Assembly (NCBI RefSeq): GCF_002115745.1
Contig: NZ_JFKB01000011.1
Span: 88,092-152,091, forward strand
Origin: Thalassospira alkalitolerans
Lineage (GTDB): Bacteria; Pseudomonadota; Alphaproteobacteria; Rhodospirillales; Thalassospiraceae
Direction of reading: 5' to 3'
Length of the DNA: 64,000 bases
Positions 10,225 to 19,279 of the stretch are shown piece after piece. Under the pieces are notes generated by a model that did not search any database, had not been told where the DNA came from, and was given only the letters and a program-made list of their open reading frames with translations. The position numbers were made by a program, and so were the translations under genes. Each line of letters starts with the position of its first letter. Position 1 is the stretch's first letter.

Positions 10225-10662
10225 CTACCCTCTTTTGCCCCCCGCAAAACCCGCAAACATCCTCAACGTCTCCTCACTCACATGATGCTCAATTCCCTCA
10301 GCATCAAATTCGGCAGTTGTTGGATCAACACCTAGCGCCACCAGGAAATTATAGACAATCTCGTGGCGCTTGCGGCATTTCGCGGCGAGCTCTCGACCCT
10401 CATCCGTCAGAAAAACAGACCGATACGGACGTGACGTGACAAAGCCATCGCGTTCAAGGCGTTTGATGGTGTTGTTGACCGTTGCAGCCGTCACGCCAAA
10501 GCGTTCGGCCAGTGCGACGGAGCGTGCCTCGCCCTCTTCCTCGATCAAATCAGCGATCATTTCGACGTAGTCTTCCGTCACCTCACGCGCATGCGCCTCG
10601 CGCAACCGGGCGAAAACCTCGGCCTTGTTGGGTCGCGCATGCGGTACTGAGCGATCGCCCAT
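10225..10662 (-). CDS. mntR: Manganese-responsive regulator MntR
   Basis: A 145-residue DtxR-family metalloregulator of the Escherichia coli MntR type. The winged helix (about residues 28-95) includes VTEDYVEMIADLIEEEGEAR, VSEETLRMF lies near the C-terminus, and metal-binding residues appear in DYVEM and EGIEHHVSEE. It represses manganese importers when Mn(II) is sufficient. A GGAG sits six bases before the ATG. It is divergent from the mntABCD-like importer, and a palindrome between them is a likely operator, so the assignment rests on both sequence and context. Confidence 0.93.
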   Translation of the reverse strand: MGDRSVPHARPNKAEVFARLREAHAREVTEDYVEMIADLIEEEGEARSVALAERFGVTAATVNNTIKRLERDGFVTSRPYRSVFLTDEGRELAAKCRKRHEIVYNFLVALGVDPTTAEFDAEGIEHHVSEETLRMFAGFAGGKRG

Positions 10663-10719
10663 TCAATTCTCCTGTCAAATCCCCAGACATTCTTACCAAC
10701 ATAGCTTACAAAAATCAAT

Positions 10720-10733
10720 TTAGCCTTGACTAA
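10720..10733. promoter_or_regulatory. Candidate MntR operator
   Basis: TTAGCCTTGACTAA is an imperfect palindrome (TTAG-C--G-CTAA) in the mntR/mntA divergent gap. It overlaps the -35 element TTGACT of the predicted mntA promoter, which suits repression by MntR. Operator identity is inference. Confidence 0.5.
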
Positions 10734-10754
10734 CTTTAAAAGCCCGCACATAAA
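10726..10754 (+). promoter_or_regulatory. Probable promoter of mntA
   Basis: TTGACT (10726-10731), a 17-bp spacer, then CATAAA (10749-10754). The start codon lies about 50 bp further on. Confidence 0.5.
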
Positions 10755-10804
10755 CAAGGGGCATTGGCAGAGTGATTGTAATTTGCACCAAAGGATCGTC
10801 TGAT

Positions 10805-11788
10805 ATGTCGCTACCTCGCCGCGTCCGGATTTTGGGCCTTTCATTGATTGCTGCTGGCAGCATACTTGCCGTTACGATCAGCAACATCGGCACCGCCGAG
10901 GCCAAACCGATTGATGTTGTGGCGACGACATCAATGATTGCCGATGCCGCACGTCAAGTTGCAGGCGACCGGGCAAAGGTCACGGCCCTGATGGGGCCGG
11001 GTGTTGATCCGCATTCCTATCGCCAGACCAGAAGCGACATCGTCGCCATGACGCGTGCGGATCTGGTATTGCGCCATGGTCTTTATCTTGAGGCCCAGCT
11101 TGAAGACTTCTTCCTAGATCTTGAAAAACGCAAAAACGTGGTTGCCGTTGGCGAGGCCATCGACCCAAGCCTGCTTTTGAACTTTGCCGGTCACGAAGGT
11201 CGCCACGACCCGCATGTCTGGATGGACCCGCAACTTTGGGAAACCGTCGTTCTGGCCGTGCGTGATGCCCTGATTAACACCGACCCCGAAGGGGAAGCCA
11301 CCTATCGCGCCAATGCTCAAACACATATTGCTGATATCAAAAAACTGATCACTTATATGAAGTCGGTAACCAAAACCGTCCCGGAACATAGCCGTGTGCT
11401 TTTGACAGCCCATGACGCGTTTAGTTATTTTGGTCGTGGCTTTGATTTCACCGTTATGGGCATTCAAGGCATTTCAACCGAGTCCGAAGCCGGTTTGCGC
11501 CGGGTCGAAGAACTGGTAAATACCATTGTCGACCGCAATATTTCGGCTGTCTTTGTCGAAAGCTCTGTCCCGGAACGCAATGTGCGCGCCCTGATTGAGG
11601 GTGCCGGAGCACGTGGGCAAAAGGTTGAAATCGGTGGCACCCTGTTTTCCGATGCCATGGGCGATCCAGGCACCTATGAAGGGACCTATATCGGTATGAT
11701 CGACCATAACAGCACCTTGATCACCCGTGCACTGGGCGGCGATGCCCCGGCCACCGGCATGCAGGGCAAACTTGCCGCGGGCTCGTAA
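10805..11788 (+). CDS. mntA: Mn/Fe ABC transporter substrate-binding protein
   Basis: A 327-residue cluster A-I metal-binding protein (SitA/MntA/TroA family) that captures Mn(II) or Fe(II) in the periplasm. A signal peptide occupies about residues 1-33, ending near GTAEA. Likely metal ligands are the histidines in DPHSYRQ and DPHVWMD, a glutamate in GISTESE and the aspartate in GMIDHN. There is no His-rich loop as in ZnuA, which favours manganese over zinc. The ATG at MSLPRR is preferred, with AAGGA upstream. It begins a four-gene operon and is divergent from mntR, supporting a manganese role; sitA is an equally valid name. Confidence 0.9.
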   Translation: MSLPRRVRILGLSLIAAGSILAVTISNIGTAEAKPIDVVATTSMIADAARQVAGDRAKVTALMGPGVDPHSYRQTRSDIVAMTRADLVLRHGLYLEAQLEDFFLDLEKRKNVVAVGEAIDPSLLLNFAGHEGRHDPHVWMDPQLWETVVLAVRDALINTDPEGEATYRANAQTHIADIKKLITYMKSVTKTVPEHSRVLLTAHDAFSYFGRGFDFTVMGIQGISTESEAGLRRVEELVNTIVDRNISAVFVESSVPERNVRALIEGAGARGQKVEIGGTLFSDAMGDPGTYEGTYIGMIDHNSTLITRALGGDAPATGMQGKLAAGS

Positions 11789-11811
11789 CCGCCAAGCCCA
11801 AAGGAACCCAG

Positions 11812-12612
11812 ATGAGTAACGCAGAACTGATTGCCGAAGCCGGAAAGATCGTTGATGTCGCGGGCAAGGATGCCCCGCTGACAGTGCGCGGCCTGACGGT
11901 TTCCTATGGCAATAAACCGGCGGTGTTTTCGATTGATGCCTCAATCCCGGCCGGATCGATGACCGCAATCATCGGCCCGAACGGGGCCGGGAAATCGACC
12001 TTTTTAAAAGGCACGCTTGGCGTGGTGCCACGCCTGTCGGGGGAGGTCCGTATTTTTGGCAAACCCTTTGCCGAGGCACGTGACCGGGTTGCCTATGTCC
12101 CGCAGCGCGCCAGTGTTGATTGGGATTTCCCTGCCCGCGTGATTGATGTGGTCCTGATGGGGCTTTACAAATCCGTCGGGCTGTTTCGGTTCTGGCGGTC
12201 GCGCCACCGCGAACAGGCGATGGAATGTCTGGAACGTGTCGGCATGGCCGATTTTTCTACCCGTCAGATCGGCCAGCTTTCGGGCGGGCAGCAACAGCGT
12301 GTTTTTCTGGCCCGTGCCTTGGCGCAAAATGCCGAGTTTTATTTGCTGGACGAACCGTTTGCCGGGGTGGACGCCGCAACGGAACGCGCGATTGTCGCCG
12401 TGCTGAAAGATTTGAAAGCCGAAGGTCGCACCGTGGTCTGCGTGCATCACGATTTATCGACGGTGGCCGAATATTTTGATCGGGTTTTGCTGATTAATGT
12501 GCGCCGCATTGCCGAAGGCCCGGTCGATACCACCTTTACGGCTGCCAATCTGCAGGAAACCTATGGCGGGCGTCTGGCAACCACGCATATCGATGAATTG
12601 CGTCTTGCCTGA
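11812..12612 (+). CDS. mntB: Mn/Fe ABC transporter ATP-binding protein
   Basis: A 266-residue ABC ATPase. It shows Walker [10 protein letters not shown] (about residues 55-63), signature LSGGQQQR (about 158), Walker [13 protein letters not shown] and the switch histidine in VCVHHDLS. A start-proximal extension of about 25 residues precedes the domain. AAGGA lies 7 nt before the ATG. It lies 23 bp after the binding protein gene and 36 bp before the first permease, so it powers this importer. Confidence 0.93.
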   Translation: MSNAELIAEAGKIVDVAGKDAPLTVRGLTVSYGNKPAVFSIDASIPAGSMTAIIGPNGAGKSTFLKGTLGVVPRLSGEVRIFGKPFAEARDRVAYVPQRASVDWDFPARVIDVVLMGLYKSVGLFRFWRSRHREQAMECLERVGMADFSTRQIGQLSGGQQQRVFLARALAQNAEFYLLDEPFAGVDAATERAIVAVLKDLKAEGRTVVCVHHDLSTVAEYFDRVLLINVRRIAEGPVDTTFTAANLQETYGGRLATTHIDELRLA

Positions 12613-12648
12613 TCATCCCGACCAAACAAAACCATCGGAATACAGCAG

Positions 12649-13869
12649 ATGAGTTTCCTTGATTACTTCATAGATGCCCTGTTTTTGCAGGCCGGATATA
12701 ACAGCGCCCTGGTCGCCATTGGCGCCGGGTTGCTTGGCCTTGCCGGGGGTGGTGCCGGGGCGTTTATATTCCTGCGCAAACGCGCCTTGGTATCTGACGC
12801 CATCAGTCACGCGACCCTGCCCGGTGTTGGCATTGCCTTTATCCTTATGGTCGCCTTTGGCGGTGACGGGCGCTGGTTGCCCGGCCTGATCATTGGATCG
12901 GCGGTATCATCGGCCATCGGCCTTTTGCTGGTCGAATGGATCACCCGCCAGACCCGCCTGACCGAAGATGCCGCCATCGGGGCGGTCCTGTCGGTGTTCT
13001 TCGGGCTTGGCATTGTGTTGCTGACGATCATTCAAACCATGTCATCGGGTCGTCAGGCCGGGCTTGAAAGCTTCTTGCTGGGGTCCACCGCGGGGATGCT
13101 GATCAGCGAAGCCACCACCATTGCCTGTGCCGGGGCGCTTGCCGCGGGTTTTGTCTTTATATTACGCCGTCCGATGACCTTGGTGGCGTTTGACCCGGAA
13201 TATGCCGCAACAACGGGTATCAATGTTCGTTATGTCGATCTGGCGATGATGGGGCTGGCCCTGATCGTGACCGTCATCGGACTTAAGATCGTCGGGTTGA
13301 TTCTGATTGTCGCACTTTTAATCATTCCATCGGTAACCGCACGTTTCTGGACCAACCAGGTTGGTCTGATGATCGGTATTGCCGCCGTAATCGGCGGGCT
13401 TTCAGGATATGTCGGCGCGGCTCTTTCGGCGGCGGCCGCATCGCTTCCGACCGGGCCGATCATTGTTTTGGTCGCCTTTGGATTTTTCGTGATTTCGGCC
13501 CTGTTTTCCCCGTTACGCGGCGGGCTTGCATCGGCGATGCGCCATTGGCGGTTTCAACGCCGCGTCCATCGCCGACAGGGATTGCTGGCCTTGGCCCGTC
13601 GCGAACCGATCTATGACGGGCTGACGCTTCGAATTTTGCGCCATTCGGGCATGATCCGGCGCGACGGTGTTGCAACATTGCGCGGCCGCATTGCATCACA
13701 AAAGGCCGCACGTGACGAAGCGCGCTGGGCGATGGCACGGCGCATTCTTTCCGATGATTCCGCGGTTGAACGCTATGACGGACTGACCCCGATTGAAGAC
13801 ATGATGACGCCTGACCAGATTGACGAAATTGATCGTGTGATCCTTGACCAAAACGGAGCGCCCGCATAA
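12649..13869 (+). CDS. mntC: Mn/Fe ABC transporter permease with winged-helix-like tail
   Basis: A 406-residue ABC-3 family permease. Residues about 1-290 hold eight or nine membrane helices and family motifs such as RKRALVSDAISHATLPG and LLIIPSVTARF. The last about 110 residues are soluble and helical (LALARREPIYDGLTLRILR, GVATLRGRI, YDGLTPIEDMMTPDQID), resembling the winged-helix region of DtxR-type regulators. Ordinary ABC-3 permeases end near residue 290, so this is an extended form. It overlaps the second permease by one base (TAATG). The function of the tail is unknown; sensing of cytosolic metal is an inference. Confidence 0.9.
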   Translation: MSFLDYFIDALFLQAGYNSALVAIGAGLLGLAGGGAGAFIFLRKRALVSDAISHATLPGVGIAFILMVAFGGDGRWLPGLIIGSAVSSAIGLLLVEWITRQTRLTEDAAIGAVLSVFFGLGIVLLTIIQTMSSGRQAGLESFLLGSTAGMLISEATTIACAGALAAGFVFILRRPMTLVAFDPEYAATTGINVRYVDLAMMGLALIVTVIGLKIVGLILIVALLIIPSVTARFWTNQVGLMIGIAAVIGGLSGYVGAALSAAAASLPTGPIIVLVAFGFFVISALFSPLRGGLASAMRHWRFQRRVHRRQGLLALARREPIYDGLTLRILRHSGMIRRDGVATLRGRIASQKAARDEARWAMARRILSDDSAVERYDGLTPIEDMMTPDQIDEIDRVILDQNGAPA

Positions 13870-14816
13870 TGGATGATCTGATCACAGCCCTTGGGGCGGA
13901 GTTTGTTCAGCTTAGCCTGACACCGATCGTTATTGGCATTCTGGCCGCCGTTGCCTGCGCGCTTCCGGGGAACTTCCTGTTACTGCGCCGTCAGGCCCTG
14001 ATTGGTGACGCCATCAGCCATGTCGTCCTGCCCGGCATTGTCGGCGCTTTTCTTGTGACCGGTGCCATTGACGCCTTTCCGATGATGATCGGTGCGGGAT
14101 GTGCCGCCATTGTTGCCGTCATCCTGATTGAAATCATCAAACGGCTGGGCCGGGTTGAACCGGGAGCCGCCATGGGATTGGTCTTTACCACCCTGTTTGC
14201 GGTCGGCGTCCTGTTCCTTGAAATCACCGATACCAGTTCGGTTCATATCGATGTTCAGCATGCACTTTTGGGCAATCTTGAAAGCCTGATCTGGTTTGAT
14301 GCCGATGGCTGGCAATCCTTGCTCGACCCGGCGGCACTGGCAACCCTGCCACCGCAATTGCCGCGTCTTGCACTGGTTCTTTTGGGGATTGTGCTATTCA
14401 TCGCCCTGTTCTGGAAAGAACTTAAAATATCGACTTTTGATGCTGCCTTTGCCGATGCCATTGGCATCCATACCCGGCTTCTTGGTTTTGCACTTGTGGT
14501 CGCGACCGCCATTGCCGCCGTTGCCGCCTTTGACGCGGTTGGATCAATCATTGTCATTGCAATGTTTGTCTGCCCACCTGCCGCCGCACGGTTGATGACC
14601 AATCAGTTAAGCCGACAAATCAGTTGGAGCGTCGCCTTCGCGGTGATTTCAGCCATATTGGGATATGTCTTTGCCGGATATGGTCCGGGCTGGTTCGGGT
14701 CGCCCTATGCGGTCAGTGCGGCGGGTATGATTGCCACCATTTCCGGTTTGATCCTGTTGCTGACCTGCATGTTTGGCCCGCAACGCAAACGCATTGGCCA
14801 AGGTGCCGAGGCATAA
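13869..14816 (+). CDS. mntD: Mn/Fe ABC transporter permease
   Basis: A 315-residue ABC-3 family permease with about eight membrane helices. It carries the family segment RRQALIGDAISHVVLPG and FVCPPAAARLMTNQ near the cytoplasmic coupling region. It lacks the soluble tail of its partner. It is translationally coupled to the first permease and completes a heteromeric membrane channel of the SitCD/MntCD kind. It is the last gene of the operon; no strong terminator is visible in the next 220 bp. Confidence 0.92.
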   Translation: MDDLITALGAEFVQLSLTPIVIGILAAVACALPGNFLLLRRQALIGDAISHVVLPGIVGAFLVTGAIDAFPMMIGAGCAAIVAVILIEIIKRLGRVEPGAAMGLVFTTLFAVGVLFLEITDTSSVHIDVQHALLGNLESLIWFDADGWQSLLDPAALATLPPQLPRLALVLLGIVLFIALFWKELKISTFDAAFADAIGIHTRLLGFALVVATAIAAVAAFDAVGSIIVIAMFVCPPAAARLMTNQLSRQISWSVAFAVISAILGYVFAGYGPGWFGSPYAVSAAGMIATISGLILLLTCMFGPQRKRIGQGAEA

Positions 14817-15040
14817 AAGCCAAAGCATAAGAAAGATTTCCCATACGAACGACCATTGCCGAAGCAAAAGCCAAACCGACGGGCTCATCGCTTGACCTTC
14901 GTCGCGCAGCACGTCGCCTTGGCTAGATACGCCGGACGATTGCCGCAGCCCGGAAATCCACCGCGACTTGACCAAAAATTCAGATTGGCCTCGCACGATG
15001 GCCTGCGACCCTTCATATTATGGGCATGGGAAAATATTTC

Positions 15041-15940
15041 ATGCGCCGTTATGTGCTGGCTTTATGTTTCTGTCTGGGCCTTTTGGCGATATCGGACGGC
15101 ACAATCGCCCATGCGCAGGATTTCAGTACCCTTGCCGGAACTGAACGTGCCCTGAACCAGTTTGAAAAGGTAAAACTGCACAGCTTTGCCGATCGCGATG
15201 CCTTTCTGGCCATCATCGACCGTACCCTTGGCCTTAAGAATATCAAGGGATCAGACACGCTGTTTGCCAAACTGCCCCGATCGCCCTTTACCATTACCGG
15301 ACGCCGTGGCAACAATCAGGCTGTCCCCTGCCAGATTTTCATTCCGGCCAAGATCACGCCGGGCAGTGGGACCGAGATTTTTGCCGACCTGATGCGCGGC
15401 TGGTTTGGCAACCGGCTGAACTATGCCAGCACTGCCGAAGTGACCTTTGGCTGGTTGATGCGTCACGAAGTCCGCCATTGTGACCCGACCCATTTCGGCG
15501 ACAAAGGCGACAAGGAACGCGACGATGAAATCGAAGCCGACCTGTTTGCGCTAAACGCCGTCACCGATCCGCAAATGCACGATCAACTTGCCCAGGATGC
15601 CTTGGCATTTCGGATGATCACCGCCAGCCTGTTCGCCAGCAAAAGCCATATGACCGGTTTATCGCTTAAGCGGGCATTGGCGGGGGCCACCCCGGCCGCC
15701 TATCCCCCGGCAAAGGACGAGATCGCGGCATTTTTGACTGTTCGAAAACAAGTCTTTGATCACGCCAAAGCCATCAGTGTTGCGGCACGCCCCAGCAATC
15801 AGGATGTCATCCGTGCCGTGATTGAGCTTTCGCAGACGTCACAGGACAATCCGCTGGCAACCGAAATCCTTGGCGATCTTGATCAAGCCATTGCCCATTT
15901 CGCCCCTAAACTGCACAGCAAGAATCAATCCGTACAATAA
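15041..15940 (+). CDS. Secreted HExxH protein, putative zinc metallopeptidase
   Basis: A protein of about 299 residues with a signal peptide (RRYVLALCFCLGLLAI, cleavage probably after AHA). Near the middle it carries HEVRH, an HExxH zinc-binding motif, followed after about 20 residues by DDEIEADLFAL, which could supply the third acidic ligand as in gluzincins. The remainder is alpha-helical. I do not recognise the family. The start at MRRYVL puts the positive charges next to the hydrophobic core; an ATG seven codons upstream is possible. It stands alone between the Mn importer and the convergent siderophore reductase gene, only 6 bp from the latter's stop. Confidence 0.6.
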   Translation: MRRYVLALCFCLGLLAISDGTIAHAQDFSTLAGTERALNQFEKVKLHSFADRDAFLAIIDRTLGLKNIKGSDTLFAKLPRSPFTITGRRGNNQAVPCQIFIPAKITPGSGTEIFADLMRGWFGNRLNYASTAEVTFGWLMRHEVRHCDPTHFGDKGDKERDDEIEADLFALNAVTDPQMHDQLAQDALAFRMITASLFASKSHMTGLSLKRALAGATPAAYPPAKDEIAAFLTVRKQVFDHAKAISVAARPSNQDVIRAVIELSQTSQDNPLATEILGDLDQAIAHFAPKLHSKNQSVQ

Positions 15941-15946
15941 TCAGGA

Positions 15947-17089
15947 TCAGGCTGTCTTGCGCCAGAATGTCATGGCAAGGCACTGATCGCGGTCAAGCCC
16001 CGTTTCCTTGCGCCACATCTGATGGATGGGTTTATAGATCGCCTGTTCAACCCCGGCCCAGCAATAAACCCGGGCTGTTCGATGCGGAATTTCAATACGG
16101 CTGATCGCATCACGGATCGGGTCCAAATCCGATGCGGCCCCGTCATCGCGGCACACCCATTTGATCGCAACCCGGCTTTTTGTCGCAAGCGCGATGATAT
16201 CATCGCGTGATCCGACCTCGATCACCGCATGGCCGCAAGCATGTTCAGGCAGTTCTTCCAGATAACGACCGATTGCCGGCAAGGCCGTTTCATCACCTGT
16301 AAACAAGAACCAATCAGCATTGGGCAATTCCCCGCCCAATGGTCCGGTCATGCCAACACGGTCGCCCACAATTGCATGCCGGGCAAAGGTCGATCCCGGG
16401 CCATTATCCCCATGCATGACAAAATCAATGTCAATCCACCCGGCATCGACATCGATCCGGCGAATGGTATAAACCCGTGGGGCGACCGCATCTTCGCCCT
16501 CGGGCCAGATGGGCATGCCGTTCGCCGCCAATGTCGGCCATTTGGGCGCTGAGACGCCGCGCGGCGGAATAAGAAGACGCACATGGATACCATCACTGCC
16601 ATAAGCCGCAAGGTCGGTTCCCGCCAACCGCAAACGCCGCATATGCGGCGAAAGGTCGGTCACGCCAATGACGCTGAGTTCACGAAAATTCGGAAGTTTG
16701 CCATTGCTTTGCCCTGCACCATGCCAGCGGCAATCAAGATCGGCTTCCGGTATCACGCTTTGCAAAACAGCAATCACCGCGGATTTGACCTGCACCACAC
16801 CGGCCTCGGACTTGGCACCGACCTCCAGAACAAGATGCTTTCCATCAACCCGCATATAAATATGCCAGCCGGTCACGGTGATCAGCGTCCCGTCCGTGCC
16901 GCCATCTGTACCCCCAGCGACGCCCACAGTTACATCGCAATCATGTCCCGCGTAATAGGCGGCAACACCATTCATGGCATCGGCACAGGCACCAAGCAGG
17001 ATGCGGGTTTTGGCAATCAGTGGATGTTTGGGATTTGATGGCATGATGCGACTTTCGATAACAGGAACCTGCGGCATTTTGCCACTCAC
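15947..17089 (-). CDS. Siderophore-interacting FAD reductase with N-terminal DUF2218-like domain
   Basis: A 380-residue protein of the ViuB/YqjH family that reduces ferric siderophores in the cytosol. The C-terminal part (about residues 135-380) shows the FAD site RVYTIRRID, the binding segment HGDNGPGSTFA and the SIP-domain FTGDETALPAIGRYL and YCWAGVEQA. The first about 125 residues look like the DUF2218 domain often fused to or next to these reductases. A Fur-like palindrome lies just upstream, so iron repression is likely. It is convergent with the HExxH protein gene and divergent from the GNAT gene. Confidence 0.9.
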   Translation of the reverse strand: MSGKMPQVPVIESRIMPSNPKHPLIAKTRILLGACADAMNGVAAYYAGHDCDVTVGVAGGTDGGTDGTLITVTGWHIYMRVDGKHLVLEVGAKSEAGVVQVKSAVIAVLQSVIPEADLDCRWHGAGQSNGKLPNFRELSVIGVTDLSPHMRRLRLAGTDLAAYGSDGIHVRLLIPPRGVSAPKWPTLAANGMPIWPEGEDAVAPRVYTIRRIDVDAGWIDIDFVMHGDNGPGSTFARHAIVGDRVGMTGPLGGELPNADWFLFTGDETALPAIGRYLEELPEHACGHAVIEVGSRDDIIALATKSRVAIKWVCRDDGAASDLDPIRDAISRIEIPHRTARVYCWAGVEQAIYKPIHQMWRKETGLDRDQCLAMTFWRKTA

Positions 17090-17103
17090 CCTTGATAATA
17101 AAA

Positions 17104-17120
17104 CTGAGATGCATTCTCAA
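17104..17120. promoter_or_regulatory. Candidate Fur box
   Basis: TGAGATGCATTCTCA (17105-17119) is an inverted repeat resembling the Fur core TGAGAAT-N-ATTCTCA. It lies 15 bp before the reductase start on the minus strand and about 110 bp before the divergent GNAT gene. Confidence 0.6.
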
Positions 17121-17231
17121 TAAAATTATTGTCATTGCATTCATCGGCCCATGTTGCATCATGGATTGAACCCGCCGTTGCCCCAGGATAAACGGCCGAA
17201 AACCCATGATCGACAAAGACGAAAAAACACC

Positions 17232-18083
17232 ATGACCGATAAAATCCGCCGCCTAAAATCTTATGAATTCCCGATTGCCGTCGAATGGGCCGCCAAGGAA
17301 GGCTGGAACCCCGGACGTTCTGATGCGGATACCTTTTTTAATACCGATCCGCTTGGTTTCTGGGGCGCGTTTGACAAACAGGGTCTGGCGGCGGTGATTT
17401 CTGCTGTGCAGTACAGTTCCGATTACGGCTTTGTCGGATTTTATATCTGCCGTCCGGATCGCCGGGGCAGCGGACTTGGGCTTCGTCTTTGGCAAACAGC
17501 ACTTGATGAAACCGCTGCCAAGACCATTGGTCTGGATGGCGTCACCGATCAACAGGACAACTATCGCAAATCAGGGTTCGAACTGGCGCATCGCAATATA
17601 CGCTTTGGCGGGCTGGTCAATGCGCAAGCCGTCAAAGCCGATGACCTGTTTGACTTGGTGATTGATGATATTGCGGTCATCGATGCTTTCGAACAAACCT
17701 GCAACCTGTTTCCGGATAACCGAATCGAATTCCTGCGCCATTGGATTACAGCGCCGAACCACATCGCTTTGGCGCTTCGTGGTCCGATGGGGTTGCGGGG
17801 CTATGGTGTTATTCGCCCCTGCCAGACCGGCCATAAAATCGGCCCGCTTTTTGCCGCGAACCCCACAGATGCCAGCACCCTGTTTCAGGCCCTTCTGGCC
17901 CGCCGCAAAGATCAAAGCAGCCCGGTTTACATTGACATTGCAGACCCCAATGCCGCGGCACGCGCGCTTGTTGAAGAACAGGGAATGGTGCCCGAATTTG
18001 AAACAGCACGCATGTATCGCGGCAAGTTTCCCGAAGTGAACCTTGATATGACATATGCAATCACAACGTTTGAATTGGGCTGA
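17232..18083 (+). CDS. GNAT family N-acetyltransferase
   Basis: A 283-residue acetyltransferase with two parts. A GNAT domain (about residues 5-130) carries the acetyl-CoA motif YICRPDRRGSGLGLRLW. A C-terminal domain (about 150-280; LALRGPMGLRGYGVIRPCQTG, FQALLARR) is typical of the YitH/HolE-like family with a second GNAT-like fold. The substrate is unknown. The chosen ATG begins MTDKIRR; the upstream in-frame extension is not conserved. It is divergent from the siderophore reductase, sharing a short gap with a Fur-like site, so it might be iron-regulated. Confidence 0.88.
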   Translation: MTDKIRRLKSYEFPIAVEWAAKEGWNPGRSDADTFFNTDPLGFWGAFDKQGLAAVISAVQYSSDYGFVGFYICRPDRRGSGLGLRLWQTALDETAAKTIGLDGVTDQQDNYRKSGFELAHRNIRFGGLVNAQAVKADDLFDLVIDDIAVIDAFEQTCNLFPDNRIEFLRHWITAPNHIALALRGPMGLRGYGVIRPCQTGHKIGPLFAANPTDASTLFQALLARRKDQSSPVYIDIADPNAAARALVEEQGMVPEFETARMYRGKFPEVNLDMTYAITTFELG

Positions 18084-18460
18084 GGGTTATCTTGCAAATG
18101 ATTGAAGCTGCGACAAAAGTATGGCATCAAACGTATATAACATACTATACGATTGATATAGATATACGATCTGGGCGATTGAGATAATCCAGCCTGACAG
18201 GCTGCTTCGGACAATTTATGGCCGATTTTGCCGTTTGCTATGGAAAAACCATCTTGGTCGCCCCAATTTGAAAAGAAGAAACAGAAAAGATTGCCACCAG
18301 AACTTTGACCAACACCATGACAGGTATCAGGGGACCGCGTTTTGATGTTTGCCGCTGCAAAACACTTGCTCGTTAACCCGCAAAACAGGCTTCTTTTCCT
18401 GATCCCGAACCGGCTTTCGCCGCGCCACAATGTCATAACGCCGGAAAACGAATAAGAATT
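18084..18460. other. 377-bp intergenic region before pomA
   Basis: A gap with an AT-rich part at 18120-18185. It contains the direct repeat TATACGAT (18146-18153 and 18163-18170) and the run ACGTATATAACATAC before it. The open frame antisense to this gap is low-quality and runs into pomA, so it is not called. The region probably carries the promoter of the stator operon. Confidence 0.5.
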
Positions 18461-19234
18461 ATGGATATTGCAACACTTATCGGGATCATTGCCGGTACGG
18501 GCGTTATCGTTGGCGCCATCCTTATAGGTGGTAACCTCGGCGCTTTTGTCGATGTGCCATCGGTCATGGTTGTTTTTGGCGGGACGGCTGCGGCAACCCT
18601 GATCAAATTTCCGATGCGCGATGTGGTCAAGTCGCTCAAAATCGGGGTCAGTATTGCATTCAAGAACCCAAAGGAAGACCCGCTTTCGATCTATGAAAAA
18701 GCGATCGAGCTGTCGACGATCGTGCGCAAGGATGGCTTGCTGGGTCTTGAAACAGCCGAAATCGAAAACAGCATCATGGCACGCGGCATTCGCATGTGTG
18801 TTGATGGTCATAACGGTGAAGTGATCCGAAGCTCAATATCAAGCGAGGTCGAAAAATCGATCCAGAATGATGAATTGGGTGAACTGATGTTTCGGGGGAT
18901 TGGCGACACTGCGCCGGCATTCGGGATGATCGGAACACTGGTCGGTCTGGTACAGATGCTGGCCAACCTGTCTGATCCGGATGCAATTGGCCCGGCCATG
19001 GCCATTGCCATGCTGACCACGTTCTATGGGGCGGTTCTGGCCAACCTGTTTGCCCTGCCTATCGCCGACAAACTGGCGCTCAAGGTCGAACAGCTTAAAA
19101 ACACCAAAGAGCTGATTGTCGAGTCTGTTGTCCAAATTCAGTCAAGTCAGAGCCCGATGGTCATGAAGGAAATCCTTGGACCATATCTTCCGGGTGGCAT
19201 TCCGGTAGACGCGGAAGGCGAAGGCGGCGAATAA
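18461..19234 (+). CDS. pomA: Flagellar stator protein MotA/PomA
   Basis: A 257-residue stator subunit that, with the next gene product, forms the ion channel driving flagellar rotation. It has four membrane segments: two near the N-terminus (about residues 2-22 and 30-50) and two after the cytoplasmic loop (about 148-170 and 180-205). The conserved GDTAPAFGMIGTLVGLVQML and AMLTTFYGAVLANL stretches are the MotA/PomA signature. Length and the short cytoplasmic loop fit PomA-type rather than the longer E. coli MotA. It is followed 45 bp later by pomB. The coupling ion cannot be settled by sequence alone. Confidence 0.94.
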   Translation: MDIATLIGIIAGTGVIVGAILIGGNLGAFVDVPSVMVVFGGTAAATLIKFPMRDVVKSLKIGVSIAFKNPKEDPLSIYEKAIELSTIVRKDGLLGLETAEIENSIMARGIRMCVDGHNGEVIRSSISSEVEKSIQNDELGELMFRGIGDTAPAFGMIGTLVGLVQMLANLSDPDAIGPAMAIAMLTTFYGAVLANLFALPIADKLALKVEQLKNTKELIVESVVQIQSSQSPMVMKEILGPYLPGGIPVDAEGEGGE

Positions 19235-19279
19235 CCTTTCCGCTTTGGGCAAAGACACAAAAGGCAACAGGCAAAATAA

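Noticed and set aside
18213..18230. Possible sigma-54 promoter (tggccgattttgcc) before pomA
   Set aside because: The GG and GC elements are 8 bp apart, whereas sigma-54 promoters need 10.
17927..18811. 294-codon open frame antisense to pomA and the gap before it
   Set aside because: Composition is that of an antisense shadow and it crosses the stator promoter; pomA on the other strand is certain.
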